Positions 10,339 through 20,122 of a DNA stretch of 64,000 nt are shown one piece after another. Positions within the stretch are counted from its first letter, which is position 1; each line of letters begins with the position of its first letter. Location of the stretch: assembly GCF_900142415.1 (NCBI RefSeq), contig NZ_FRAU01000009.1, forward strand, positions 62,001 through 126,000. Direction: 5' to 3'. The stretch comes from Rhodothermus profundi (GTDB lineage: Bacteria > Bacteroidota > Rhodothermia > Rhodothermales > Rhodothermaceae). Below the pieces are notes generated by a model. The model worked only from the letters and a program-made list of their open reading frames with translations. It was not told the DNA's origin and searched no databases. The translations under genes and the position numbers were made by a program.

Positions 10339-11724
10339 ATGGCGGCAACTATTCTGGTCGTCGACGACGAGCGCAGCATCCGGCGCACGCTTCGTGAAAT
10401 TCTGGAATATGAAGGATATACCGTCGATGAGGCGGTTGATGGAGACGAAGCGCTGGAAAAGCTGCGTGCGGGACGTTATGACCTGGTGCTGCTCGACATT
10501 AAAATGCCGCGGCGTGATGGCATGGAAGTGCTGCGCACGTTGGCGGCCGAGCAGCCGGAGGTACCGGTGGTTATGATCTCCGGTCACGGTACGATTGAAA
10601 CGGCCGTGGAGGCCACGCGCCTGGGCGCCTTTGACTTTATTGAGAAACCACCGGACCTGAATCGGCTGTTGCTGACGGTCCGCAACGCGCTGGAGCGCGG
10701 TCAACTCCAGACTGAAAACCGACGGATCCGCCAGGTACTGAGCGAGCGGTGGGAAGGAGAGCTAACGCCCATCCTGGGTGAAAGTCCGGCCATTCGACAG
10801 GTGCTGGAGACAATTCAGCGGGTGGCTCCCACAGAGGCCCGGGTGCTCATCACCGGAGAGCCCGGCACCGGTAAAGAACTGGTGGCCCGCTGGATCCATC
10901 ACCTCTCTCGGCGTAAGGATGGCCCCATGGTGGAAGTAAACTGTGCGGCTATCCCCAGCGAATTAATTGAAAGTGAACTGTTCGGGCACGAGAAGGGGGC
11001 GTTTACCGGGGCTACGCGGCTGCGCATTGGTAAGTTCGAGCAAGCGCATGGCGGCACGCTGTTCCTGGACGAAATCGGCGACATGAGCCTGGCCGCCCAG
11101 GCAAAAGTGTTGCGGGCCCTTCAAGAAAACCGGATTCAACGCGTAGGCGGGGAGCGTTCCATTCCCGTGGATGTACGGGTGGTGGCTGCTACGAACAAAG
11201 ACCTCTGGAAGCTGGTGGAAGAAGGGAAGTTCCGCGAAGATCTCTACCATCGGCTCAGTGTTATTCTGATTCAGGTCCCCCCGCTTCGAGAGCGACGCAG
11301 CGACATTCCCATCATTGCCCAGTATGCGCTGGAGCGTCTGGCCCGGCGAAACGGTATGCCTCCCAAAGCGTTCGAGCCGGCAGCTCTGGAACAGCTCAAG
11401 CGATATGAATGGCGCGGGAACGTGCGGGAGCTATACAATGTCGTCGAACGACTGCTCATCTTAAGTGATGGCCCGACCATTACGGCGCGCGATGTGCAGC
11501 GCTATGTGCATCCGGCCGAGGTGTCTGGGTCGGGCTCGCTTCAGGAATTAATCGAGCGCTATCCGACATTTGCGGCGTTTCGGGATGCGGCTGAAAAGCT
11601 CTTCCTGGAGCACAAGCTTCAAGAATTCGGCTGGAACATCAGTAAGACGGCCGAAGCCATTGGCATTCAACGTTCGCATCTGTACAACAAGCTGGCCAAG
11701 TACGGCATCCGCCGGGAAGCCTGA
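10339..11724 (+). CDS. Sigma-54-dependent response regulator, NtrC family
   Basis: This 461-residue activator has three standard parts. The receiver domain (1-120) has the acidic pair DD at 9-10, the phospho-acceptor Asp53 and the conserved Lys in EKPPD. The AAA+ domain (about 145-380) has Walker A GEPGTGKE at about 173-180 and an intact GAFTGA loop at 220-225 that contacts sigma-54. A Fis-type helix-turn-helix ([20 protein letters not shown]) lies at the C-terminus. It should remodel RpoN-bound promoters when phosphorylated. No partner sensor kinase sits beside it. Spacing of 18 bases from the TPR gene and 8 from the ABC gene indicates one operon. Confidence 0.95.
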   Translation: MAATILVVDDERSIRRTLREILEYEGYTVDEAVDGDEALEKLRAGRYDLVLLDIKMPRRDGMEVLRTLAAEQPEVPVVMISGHGTIETAVEATRLGAFDFIEKPPDLNRLLLTVRNALERGQLQTENRRIRQVLSERWEGELTPILGESPAIRQVLETIQRVAPTEARVLITGEPGTGKELVARWIHHLSRRKDGPMVEVNCAAIPSELIESELFGHEKGAFTGATRLRIGKFEQAHGGTLFLDEIGDMSLAAQAKVLRALQENRIQRVGGERSIPVDVRVVAATNKDLWKLVEEGKFREDLYHRLSVILIQVPPLRERRSDIPIIAQYALERLARRNGMPPKAFEPAALEQLKRYEWRGNVRELYNVVERLLILSDGPTITARDVQRYVHPAEVSGSGSLQELIERYPTFAAFRDAAEKLFLEHKLQEFGWNISKTAEAIGIQRSHLYNKLAKYGIRREA

Positions 11725-11732
11725 GGACGCGC

Positions 11733-12422
11733 ATGCCCCTGCTGGAAGTCATCGACCTGTGGAAAAGCTATCCAACCGGCTCAGGTGGGCGGTTGCAGGT
11801 ATTGCAAGGACTGCACCTGACGGTTGAAGCAGGGGAGGTGGTGGCTATCGTAGGTGAAAGCGGCACGGGTAAGAGCACGCTATTGCATCTGCTGGGCGCG
11901 CTGGATCGACCAGATCGGGGGGAGGTGCGCTACGATGGCCGAAATATCTTTACGTTGGATGACGAAGCGCTGGCTGATTTCCGCAACCGGACCATTGGAT
12001 TCGTCTTTCAATTTCACCACTTGCTTCCAGAATTTACAGCTCTGGAGAATGTGGCCATGCCTGCCCTTATCCAGGGCCAGACGCTCCGCGAAGCGCGTCC
12101 GCGCGCGTTGGCCTTGCTGAAACTGCTGGGCCTGGCTGATCGGGCAGAGCATCGACCTTCGATGCTCTCGGGCGGTGAGCAGCAGCGCGTGGCCGTGGCG
12201 CGGGCGCTCATGAACCGACCAGCCGTTGTGCTGGCCGATGAACCTACCGGCAATCTGGACGTGCGCACAGCCGAAACGCTCCATCACGAGATCCTGCGCC
12301 TGAGCCGCGAAGTGGGGCAAACCTTTGTTATTGCTACGCACAATTTGACATTGGCCGCCCAGGCCGATCGAGTGCTCCGACTCGAGCAGGGACGCCTCGT
12401 GCCTGAGTCCATTCCTTCCTGA
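11733..12422 (+). CDS. ABC transporter ATPase, LolD/MacB type
   Basis: The 229-residue ATPase has Walker A GESGTGKS, the Q-loop in [18 protein letters not shown], the signature LSGGEQQR, Walker [13 protein letters not shown] and the switch His in IATHN. The [11 protein letters not shown] segment is typical of LolD/MacB-type ATPases that drive lipoprotein release or extrusion with FtsX-like permeases. No permease gene is adjacent, so the cognate membrane partner must be elsewhere. It follows the response regulator by 8 bases. Confidence 0.9.
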   Translation: MPLLEVIDLWKSYPTGSGGRLQVLQGLHLTVEAGEVVAIVGESGTGKSTLLHLLGALDRPDRGEVRYDGRNIFTLDDEALADFRNRTIGFVFQFHHLLPEFTALENVAMPALIQGQTLREARPRALALLKLLGLADRAEHRPSMLSGGEQQRVAVARALMNRPAVVLADEPTGNLDVRTAETLHHEILRLSREVGQTFVIATHNLTLAAQADRVLRLEQGRLVPESIPS

Positions 12423-12486
12423 ACGTCTTTGTCTGCCTGGCGTAAAAGCGGACCGGAAGATCAACCGCTGCAATGGCTCCTGCGTT

Positions 12487-13479
12487 ATGACCGAACCCGT
12501 AGTGCTGGATCCGGTAATTGGCTATATCGACATTCCGATCGATCCGTCGCTCGACCTGATCGCAGAAATTAACCGTCTCCGAAAGGAGAAAAACGCGATC
12601 ATTCTGGCGCATTATTATCAGGAGCCAATTATTCAGGACCTGGCCGACTATATCGGCGACTCGCTGGGGCTGTCCCGCAAAGCTGCCGAAACCGATGCCG
12701 ACCTGATCGTCTTTGCCGGCGTTCACTTCATGGCCGAAACGGCCAAGATTCTCAATCCGGATAAGAAAGTGGTCATTCCCGACTTGAATGCCGGTTGCTC
12801 GCTGGCCGATAGCTGTCCGGCCGACGCTTTCGCAGCATTCAAGGCGCAGTATCCAGACCACCTGGTTATTTCCTACATCAACTGCTCGGCTGCTGTTAAG
12901 GCGCTCAGCGACATTATCTGCACCTCGTCCAATGCGGAGCACATTGTCCGCCAGATTCCTCCGGAGCAGCCCATTCTGTTCGCGCCGGATCGCAACCTGG
13001 GACGCTACCTGATCCGCAAAACCGGACGCGACATGGTGCTCTGGGATGGAATCTGCATTGTGCACGAAACCTTCAGTGAAAAGAAGATCTTGCAGCTCAA
13101 GGCCCGCTACCCGGATGCGCTGGTGCTGGCCCATCCAGAATGCGAAGAGGCCGTGCTGCAGCATGCGGACTTTATCGGCTCAACCTCGGCCATTCGTCGT
13201 TTTGCCCGGGAAAGTCCGCATACCACGTTTATTGTGGCCACAGAGGAGGGGATTCTGCACCAGATGCGCAAAGATTGTCCGGAAAAAACGTTTATTCCGG
13301 CACCGCCGGATAACGGTTGCAACTGTAGCCAGTGCCCCCACATGCGACTGCACACGCTGGAGAAACTGTATCTGGCGCTGCGCTACGAGCAACCTGAAAT
13401 TACCATGGACGAAGAGCTCCGGCAGCGGGCGCTGCGACCCATCCTGCGCATGCTGGAAATGAGCCGCGACATTCGATAG
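12487..13479 (+). CDS. nadA: Quinolinate synthase A
   Basis: NadA condenses iminoaspartate (from NadB) with dihydroxyacetone phosphate to quinolinate, the NAD ring precursor, using a [4Fe-4S] cluster. The 330-residue protein has [22 protein letters not shown] near the start. Candidate cluster cysteines are in [10 protein letters not shown], in the INCS...IICTSSNA region and in [11 protein letters not shown] near the end. The first and last sets match family positions. NadB and NadC are not in the window. The stop codon ends exactly where the stop of the convergent barrel gene begins. Confidence 0.96.
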   Translation: MTEPVVLDPVIGYIDIPIDPSLDLIAEINRLRKEKNAIILAHYYQEPIIQDLADYIGDSLGLSRKAAETDADLIVFAGVHFMAETAKILNPDKKVVIPDLNAGCSLADSCPADAFAAFKAQYPDHLVISYINCSAAVKALSDIICTSSNAEHIVRQIPPEQPILFAPDRNLGRYLIRKTGRDMVLWDGICIVHETFSEKKILQLKARYPDALVLAHPECEEAVLQHADFIGSTSAIRRFARESPHTTFIVATEEGILHQMRKDCPEKTFIPAPPDNGCNCSQCPHMRLHTLEKLYLALRYEQPEITMDEELRQRALRPILRMLEMSRDIR

Positions 13480-14826
13480 CTACAGCGTCCATCGGAAACC
13501 TGTCATCGGTTCAAAGCGGCGTTGCACCAGATACCGGCGCGTGCCGTCAGCGGCAGGACGCAGGCGCTCAAACGTATAGCGTGCATGCACCAGCAGCCAC
13601 AGCGCGCGGCCAAGCCGATAGCGCACCTCAAACAGCAGCCAGCTCTGGTCGCTCATTTTCTGAAACAACGAAAAAAAGTCGTCGAGTCCCGTGCGACTGA
13701 TACCCGTCTGAAATTGCAGCTCGCGGGTGCGCAAAAAAAGCCGTAGGTGAAAGGTGCTGAGGCGCTGCGTGCCGTAGTGGCGCCGGAAGTAGTACCAGAA
13801 TTCAAAGCGACGGGGGAAAAGCAGATGGATTTCCGTGAAAAATGCATTGCCGCCCCGGGCTTCGTTAAGAGCAACGCCCGCGTAGCGTGTGGCCTCCGGG
13901 TAAGCATCGGCATCCAGAATCCGCGTCTGCAGGTTATGGACAGGATAAAAAGGCCCCACAAAACCAGGTAGAAAGGCTTCGCCATCGTAATCAAGGCCCA
14001 GGCGGAGCTGGAATGCCATCAGATCGATAAAGTTGGGACTCTGGAAGGAGACGCCCAGGCGCAGACCACTTCCATAGTGACGATAGTGGGCCAGGCTAAC
14101 AAAGGGCATCAGGGCAAACGTGCGGGCGCGCAGTGTATTAAAGCTCAGATCCACATTGAAGGCTTCCAGGCGGGCATGGCGGCGAAAAGCAGGATCGCGC
14201 ACGTAGCTAAAGCCCAGCGTGAAGGACTGGGTGCGCACGTCACGTGCCCAGAAGAAAGGGCGCAGACCGATGCGTCCGCCAGCCACCTGAGCGGACAGCA
14301 GGTCGGCCACAAACCATTCCAGATCGATGATGGAGTCAGACCATCCCAGTTCCAGCCCGATCGTGCGGTCATCCCAGGCGGTCGTCGTGTTGAAAAAATC
14401 CACCACGTGCCCGGTGCCCAGTCGCGTGCGCGTCAGGGGGCCCACCCGCAGGTGGACGGGGCGGTGACGGGGGGGATTGTAGCGTAGAAAGTCAATGAGG
14501 CGCAGGGCGTCGTAAGGGCTATCGAAATCGGCTCGGTAGGTGCCGTACAGTCCGGTTCGTAGCGTGGCGTCGAGCCGCCCCGTCAGCGAACGGGTAACGA
14601 AGGTAAAAATCCAGCGTGTGCCCAGCCGCCAGTGGGCACCAATGAGGGAAGCCCCTCCCCAGCTTTCCACCTGGTGTTCTCGGCGCCACCAGACGCGTTG
14701 CACCTGTTCGGCCGGATCGTCGGCCGACCCAAAACGGAACGGCTGCCAGAGCGTCTGGGCCGGCGTTACGTCGGTACGTAGCAGAAGCAGCCAGACAGTG
14801 ACGATTGCGCAGCGACGGGGCACCAT
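13480..14826 (-). CDS. Predicted outer-membrane beta-barrel protein, unknown function
   Basis: The 448-residue product has a signal peptide (about residues 1-24, ending TPAQT). A long run of alternating aromatic and polar strands follows, such as RWIFTFVTRSLTG, FEFWYYFRRHYG and LWLLVHARYTFERL. It ends in FRWTL, an aromatic close typical of barrel insertion signals. I do not recognise a named family. It resembles the generic outer-membrane barrels of Bacteroidota in composition. It stands alone on the minus strand, divergent from the LON gene and touching nadA tail to tail. Confidence 0.65.
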   Translation of the reverse strand: MVPRRCAIVTVWLLLLRTDVTPAQTLWQPFRFGSADDPAEQVQRVWWRREHQVESWGGASLIGAHWRLGTRWIFTFVTRSLTGRLDATLRTGLYGTYRADFDSPYDALRLIDFLRYNPPRHRPVHLRVGPLTRTRLGTGHVVDFFNTTTAWDDRTIGLELGWSDSIIDLEWFVADLLSAQVAGGRIGLRPFFWARDVRTQSFTLGFSYVRDPAFRRHARLEAFNVDLSFNTLRARTFALMPFVSLAHYRHYGSGLRLGVSFQSPNFIDLMAFQLRLGLDYDGEAFLPGFVGPFYPVHNLQTRILDADAYPEATRYAGVALNEARGGNAFFTEIHLLFPRRFEFWYYFRRHYGTQRLSTFHLRLFLRTRELQFQTGISRTGLDDFFSLFQKMSDQSWLLFEVRYRLGRALWLLVHARYTFERLRPAADGTRRYLVQRRFEPMTGFRWTL

Positions 14827-14912
14827 AGAAAGCCTACAGGTCTACCAGACGCAAAAATACAACATCCTCACAAGGAATCCCTGTTCAACCTGTTCGAAAT
14901 GGAAACTCGCTC

Positions 14913-14946
14913 CCCCGCCCGTTCATTACGTTTCTGCCGGGCGGGG
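14913..14946. repeat. Inverted repeat in the divergent intergenic region
   Basis: CCCCGCCCG / CGGGCGGGG is a perfect 9-bp inverted repeat with a 16-base spacer. It lies 20 bases upstream of the LON-domain gene start, in the gap between that gene and the barrel gene. It could fold in the leader RNA and mask the start; no T tract follows. Confidence 0.4.
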
Positions 14947-14965
14947 AAAGACAGTCCAGACCATT

Positions 14966-15607
14966 ATGCTAATCGAACGGTTACCACTTTTCCCACTGGA
15001 AGTCGTCTTATATCCTGGCGAGCAGCTTCCTTTGCACATTTTTGAGCCCCGCTACCGCATGTTAATGGCGCGTTGCCTGGAAGAAAATCGGCAGTTCGGC
15101 ATTGTGTTGGCCGAAGCTGGAAAGCTGGCGCAGGTGGGATCGCTGGCTCGTATTACCCAGGTGCTGGCGCGCTATGCCGATGGTCGCATGGATATTCTGG
15201 TAACCGGCGAAGAACGGTTTCGGATCGTTCAGCTCTACTCGGATCAGCCTTATCTGACAGCCGATGTTGAGCAGATCGTCGAACCCTGGCAGACACCAGA
15301 GCGCGCCCTGCGCGAGCGCCTGATCACGCAGCACATGCGTCTGTTAGAGCTGGTGGGGCGCACCGTGCGCCCTTCGATCTATCAGAATGTGCGGTATCTG
15401 TCCTACAGAATTGCTCCAAATGCCGGGCTGACGGTGCAACAGCAGCAGGAAGTGCTGGAGCTACTGACAGAAAACGAACGCGTGGCGTATCTTGTGGCGC
15501 ATCTGGAACGGTTGCTGCCGCAGGTCGAGCAGATGGAGGCCGTGCGGCGGCGCGTGCAGTCTAATGGCCATTTTCCGGAAGATCGTTCATCGAAGCCCTC
15601 GAAGTAA
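14966..15607 (+). CDS. LON substrate-binding domain protein
   Basis: The 213-residue protein consists only of the N-terminal domain of Lon protease: LPLFPLEVVLYPGEQLPLHIFEPRYR at the start, then a helical bundle. It has neither the ATPase nor the protease part. Such stand-alone LON proteins are common, and their role in substrate recognition is poorly known. I chose the ATG at 14966 because family similarity starts there; the frame extends upstream into barrel-gene sequence without meaning. It is followed after 13 bases by the metallo-hydrolase gene. Confidence 0.88.
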   Translation: MLIERLPLFPLEVVLYPGEQLPLHIFEPRYRMLMARCLEENRQFGIVLAEAGKLAQVGSLARITQVLARYADGRMDILVTGEERFRIVQLYSDQPYLTADVEQIVEPWQTPERALRERLITQHMRLLELVGRTVRPSIYQNVRYLSYRIAPNAGLTVQQQQEVLELLTENERVAYLVAHLERLLPQVEQMEAVRRRVQSNGHFPEDRSSKPSK

Positions 15608-15620
15608 CGGAGTTACTATC

Positions 15621-16478
15621 ATGCCACGCATTGGATCGTACACGCTCTACACGGTGGAAACAGGACGTTTTCGGCTGGACGGTGGCGCTATGTTCGGAAT
15701 TGTGCCCAAGCCACTGTGGGAACGCTATGCCCCCGCCGACGAACGTAATCGCATTCTGCTAAACATGCGTTGCCTGCTGCTCGAAGGCAACAATCGCCTG
15801 ATTCTGATTGACAATGGCATTGGTGATAAACTTGATGAAAAATTTCGCGACATCTACGCCGTTGATCACGACTATGCCGAACTGCATCGTTCGTTGCAGC
15901 GCCTGGGCTTTTCAGCAGCAGATATAACCGACGTGATCCTGACGCATTTGCACTTTGACCACTGCGGCGGCAGCACGCGACGCGTAGGAGATCGGCTGGA
16001 GGTAACCTTTCCCAACGCTACCTTCTACGTGCAACGACGTCACTGGGAATGGGCCCGCCATCCTAATTTACGCGAACGGGCATCGTTTTTGCCCGAAAAT
16101 CTAGAGCCGCTGGAGGCTTCCGGACAGCTCCGGCTGTTAGAGGGACCGGGTGAAGTGCTTCCGGGCATAACCGTGGAAGTGGTGAACGGACATACCGAGG
16201 CGCAGCAAATTGTGCGCATTGATGGGCCTGAGGGAACGCTCGTCTTTGTCGCCGATCTGATTCCAACGCATGTGCATCTGCGACCCGTCTGGAACATGGG
16301 CTACGACATCCGGCCCCTGGTAACGCTTGAGGAAAAACTGGCTTTTTTAGAACGCGCGGAAGCGAACGGGTGGCATCTGTTTTTTGAGCATGATCCGGAA
16401 GTGGTGGTGGTCAGCCTCCATCGAACAGAACGCGAAATTGCTGCTGTGCATCCGCGTCCCTTAGCAGAACTCTTCTGA
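15621..16478 (+). CDS. Metallo-beta-lactamase-fold hydrolase
   Basis: This 285-residue enzyme carries the di-metal motif THLHFDHCGG, a downstream ligand His in NGHTEAQQ, the bridging Asp in VFVADLIP and a final His in LFFEHDP. The layout is that of quorum-quenching lactonase or general MBL-fold hydrolases (MRCLLLEG...ILIDNGIG near the start). The substrate cannot be told from the sequence. The ATG at 15621 begins the family similarity. It lies between the LON protein and the orphan DHp protein, with gaps of 13 and 3 bases, so the three are probably co-expressed. Confidence 0.88.
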   Translation: MPRIGSYTLYTVETGRFRLDGGAMFGIVPKPLWERYAPADERNRILLNMRCLLLEGNNRLILIDNGIGDKLDEKFRDIYAVDHDYAELHRSLQRLGFSAADITDVILTHLHFDHCGGSTRRVGDRLEVTFPNATFYVQRRHWEWARHPNLRERASFLPENLEPLEASGQLRLLEGPGEVLPGITVEVVNGHTEAQQIVRIDGPEGTLVFVADLIPTHVHLRPVWNMGYDIRPLVTLEEKLAFLERAEANGWHLFFEHDPEVVVVSLHRTEREIAAVHPRPLAELF

Positions 16479-16481
16479 GCC

Positions 16482-17090
16482 ATGGCGTCCTCCCGAGCTT
16501 CTGGTGTGGTACTGCTGGTTGCCCAGCCCTCTGCATCCGCTTCGGTCGCTAAGGTGCTGGCCGATGCCGGTTGGGACGTGCTGCGGTGTACCCCTGAAGA
16601 GCTACCTCAGCACATAGCGCAAGAGCAGGTGCGCGGAGTGATTGTGCAGGTAGGCCCAGAGGCTGAAGCGGACTGTCTTCAGGTGCTGTTGACAGCGCAG
16701 TCAGCAGCGGCACGGCCTGTGCTGCTGTTGACCGAATCTTCTGTCCTGCGGATGGTTGCGGCAATGGCGCAGGCAGGATGGCTGGCCGCAGCCGCGCCGG
16801 ATCAGACCGAGGAGCTGCAGGCCTGGGTTCAGCGACTGGCTGCGGCCGGTGGCGCGTCAGCGTCGGTGCCGCTGCGCCACGTGCGCCGGGAGCTTTCTCG
16901 ACTTAATCATGATCTGAAAAATCCGCTGGCCATTATTTCAGGCAATGCCCAGTTCCTGCATGAATTGATTCGGATGCGGGGTGGCGATACAGAGCTGGAG
17001 GGACCGGTACGCGACATTGAGGAGGCCTGCCAGCAGATTCAAGGATTGTTGCAGCGACTGGTAGCATTGCGCGATACGCTGCCAGACTGA
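16482..17090 (+). CDS. Orphan histidine-phosphotransfer (DHp) protein with degenerate receiver
   Basis: The 202-residue protein has two parts. Residues 8-120 look like a receiver fold (VVLLVAQPSAS, VLLLTESS) but lack the acidic pair and the phospho-acceptor Asp. Residues 135-195 are a histidine-kinase dimerisation helix pair with an intact H-box, LSRLNHDLKNPLAIISGN, where the acceptor would be His143. No ATP-binding (HATPase) domain follows; the frame ends in TGA and the next 300 bases are noncoding. It may be a phosphotransfer relay, a dominant regulator, or a kinase that lost its catalytic half. Confidence 0.7.
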   Translation: MASSRASGVVLLVAQPSASASVAKVLADAGWDVLRCTPEELPQHIAQEQVRGVIVQVGPEAEADCLQVLLTAQSAAARPVLLLTESSVLRMVAAMAQAGWLAAAAPDQTEELQAWVQRLAAAGGASASVPLRHVRRELSRLNHDLKNPLAIISGNAQFLHELIRMRGGDTELEGPVRDIEEACQQIQGLLQRLVALRDTLPD

Positions 17091-17388
17091 ATCCAGATCA
17101 GAAAAAAACGCGCGTCGCCAGGCAGCAGTTGTCCTTCGATGCGGTCTCCTCCGCGTGCCCGCAGCATAACAGGTAAGCCGAGCTGCTTCCCTTTGCTACA
17201 GCTTCTCTCAAAGAGCGCAGGAATCCGTGCCAATCGCTGGCGCCCACAGCGTCTTGGCGCGTGCAATGGCATTGCGGGCGAGCGTCAGGTGGGGCTTGGG
17301 ACGTTTTTCACAAACTGTAATCGGTTTCACCGTGGAACCCCCTATGGGAGGGTCCGTAGAACGGCCCCAACAAGGATGTTCTTACCAG
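17091..17388 (+). other. Noncoding stretch before the SAM riboswitch
   Basis: There are about 300 bases with no supportable gene between the DHp gene and the riboswitch. A short reverse open frame (17039-17272) crosses it but has no recognisable domain. The operon promoter should lie in the last 100 bases, though I could not pick one with confidence. Confidence 0.5.
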
Positions 17389-17511
17389 CTCATCCAGAAG
17401 GGTGGAGGGACCAGGCCCTGTGAAGCCCTGGCAACCGCCCCGTTGATCGTCGGGAGACGATGCGGGGAAAGGTGCCAATTCCTGCCTCGCACGACCGCGA
17501 GGGGAGATGAG
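17389..17511 (+). promoter_or_regulatory. SAM-I riboswitch (S-box)
   Basis: The leader has the S-box core in order. The P1 5' strand is CTCATC (17389-17394). The conserved GGTGGAGGGACCAGGCCC and TGAAGCCCTGGCAACC follow, then the J3/4-P4 element GGTGCCAATTCCTGC and the P1 3' strand GATGAG (17506-17511). P1 is a perfect 6-bp match. S-adenosylmethionine binding should favour the terminator at 17551-17586 and shut down the downstream metY-metX-aspartokinase-asd genes. This is the classic methionine-pathway switch. Confidence 0.95.
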
Positions 17512-17550
17512 CTGTTCAAGGCGGGTTCATCCGTGCCGTGAACAGTGTAG

Positions 17551-17586
17551 CCTCTTCCGCGGGTCGGCGTGCGGGAGAGGTTTTTT
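17551..17586 (+). terminator. Riboswitch-controlled terminator
   Basis: CCTCTTCCGC pairs with GCGGGAGAGG (10 pairs including T-G wobble) around a 10-nt loop and is followed by six T. It sits 40 bases after the riboswitch P1. A second hairpin (CTGTTCA 17512-17518 / TGAACAG 17539-17545) lies between them. The competing antiterminator pairing was not resolved by eye. Confidence 0.88.
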
Positions 17587-17649
17587 AGTGGCCGTCCGGC
17601 ACGCCAGCCTATGGCCATGGGCCTGTGGCCCGTCCAGCCTTCCGGGTGA

Positions 17650-19020
<1,371 letters not shown>

Positions 19021-19045
19021 AACCGCATCCCACAGGGAATTGCCC

Positions 19046-20122
19046 ATGACGCAGACGTTTGTGTTACCCGAATTCACGCTGGAAAGTGGTGTGGTGCTGC
19101 GTCAGGTGCAGGTAGCCTACCGGACCTGGGGGCGCCTGAATGCGGAGGGTACGAACGCCCTGGTGGTATGCCATGCGCTGACCGGAAGCGCCGATGTAGA
19201 TCAGTGGTGGGGGGATCTCCTGGGGCCTGGCCGTGCCTTTGATACGGATCGTTTCTTTGTGGTGTGTGCCAACGTGCTGGGCTCTCCCTATGGGACTACC
19301 TCGCCACTGACGATCAACCCGGATACCGGTCGGCCGTATGGGCCAGCGTTTCCGCAGGTAACGATCCGTGATACGGTAAACCTGCACCGAAAACTGCTGG
19401 AGCACCTGGGGGTGCGGCAGGTAGCGGTTGCCGTGGGAGGCTCCATGGGGGGCATGCAGGTGCTGGAGTGGGCCTTTCAGGATGATTTCGTGCGGGCAAT
19501 TATTCCAATTGCTGTGGGCGGACGCCACTCGGCCTGGTGTATTGGTTGGAGCGAAGCCCAACGACAGGCCATCTATGCCGATCCCCGCTGGCAGGGGGGA
19601 TGCTATGACCCCAACAATCCGCCCGCGCACGGACTGGCCATCGCCCGCATGATCGCCATGATTTCGTATCGCTCCTACCAATCCTTCGAGGCCCGTTTTG
19701 GACGCCGTCGCATGCTTCGAGGTGAACAGGAGCTTTTTGCCGTCGAAAGTTACCTGCACTACCAGGGCGAAAAGCTGGTGCGCCGGTTCGATGCAAACTG
19801 CTATGTGCGGCTGACGCAGCAAATGGATTCTCACGACGTGTCGCGGGGACGGGGACCCTATCCAGAAGTGCTGGCCGCCGTGCGCCAGCCTGCCCTGGTG
19901 GTCGGGATCGACTCGGACGTACTCTACCCGCTAACTGAGCAGGAAGAACTGGTGGCGCACCTGCCGAACGCATCGCTTTACGTGTTGCACTCGCCGCACG
20001 GACACGATGCGTTCCTGATCGAAACACAAACCCTTAACAAGGTCCTACGCGAATGGATTGCCCAGAACGTTTCCGTGCCGGCAACACCCAGTCCCTGGCC
20101 TTCCAACGAGACCGCCGCCTGA
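19046..20122 (+). CDS. metX: Homoserine O-acetyltransferase
   Basis: MetX acetylates homoserine from acetyl-CoA. The 358-residue alpha/beta hydrolase has nucleophile Ser133 in GGSMGGMQVLEW, the Asp in VVGIDSDVLYP and the His in SPHGHDAFLIE. The N-terminal VCHALTGSADVDQWW and NVLGSPYGTTSP are family signatures. I chose the ATG at 19046, preceded by AGGGAA; the frame runs upstream into metY without similarity. It is 25 bases after metY and overlaps the aspartokinase start by 70 bases. Confidence 0.95.
   Translation: MTQTFVLPEFTLESGVVLRQVQVAYRTWGRLNAEGTNALVVCHALTGSADVDQWWGDLLGPGRAFDTDRFFVVCANVLGSPYGTTSPLTINPDTGRPYGPAFPQVTIRDTVNLHRKLLEHLGVRQVAVAVGGSMGGMQVLEWAFQDDFVRAIIPIAVGGRHSAWCIGWSEAQRQAIYADPRWQGGCYDPNNPPAHGLAIARMIAMISYRSYQSFEARFGRRRMLRGEQELFAVESYLHYQGEKLVRRFDANCYVRLTQQMDSHDVSRGRGPYPEVLAAVRQPALVVGIDSDVLYPLTEQEELVAHLPNASLYVLHSPHGHDAFLIETQTLNKVLREWIAQNVSVPATPSPWPSNETAA

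Noticed and set aside
17039-17272. Reverse open frame of 77 codons before the riboswitch
   Set aside because: Part of it reads protein-like (GLPVMLRARGGDRIEGQLL), but it overlaps the DHp gene end, has no recognisable domain and no ribosome site. It is left out as probable noise.
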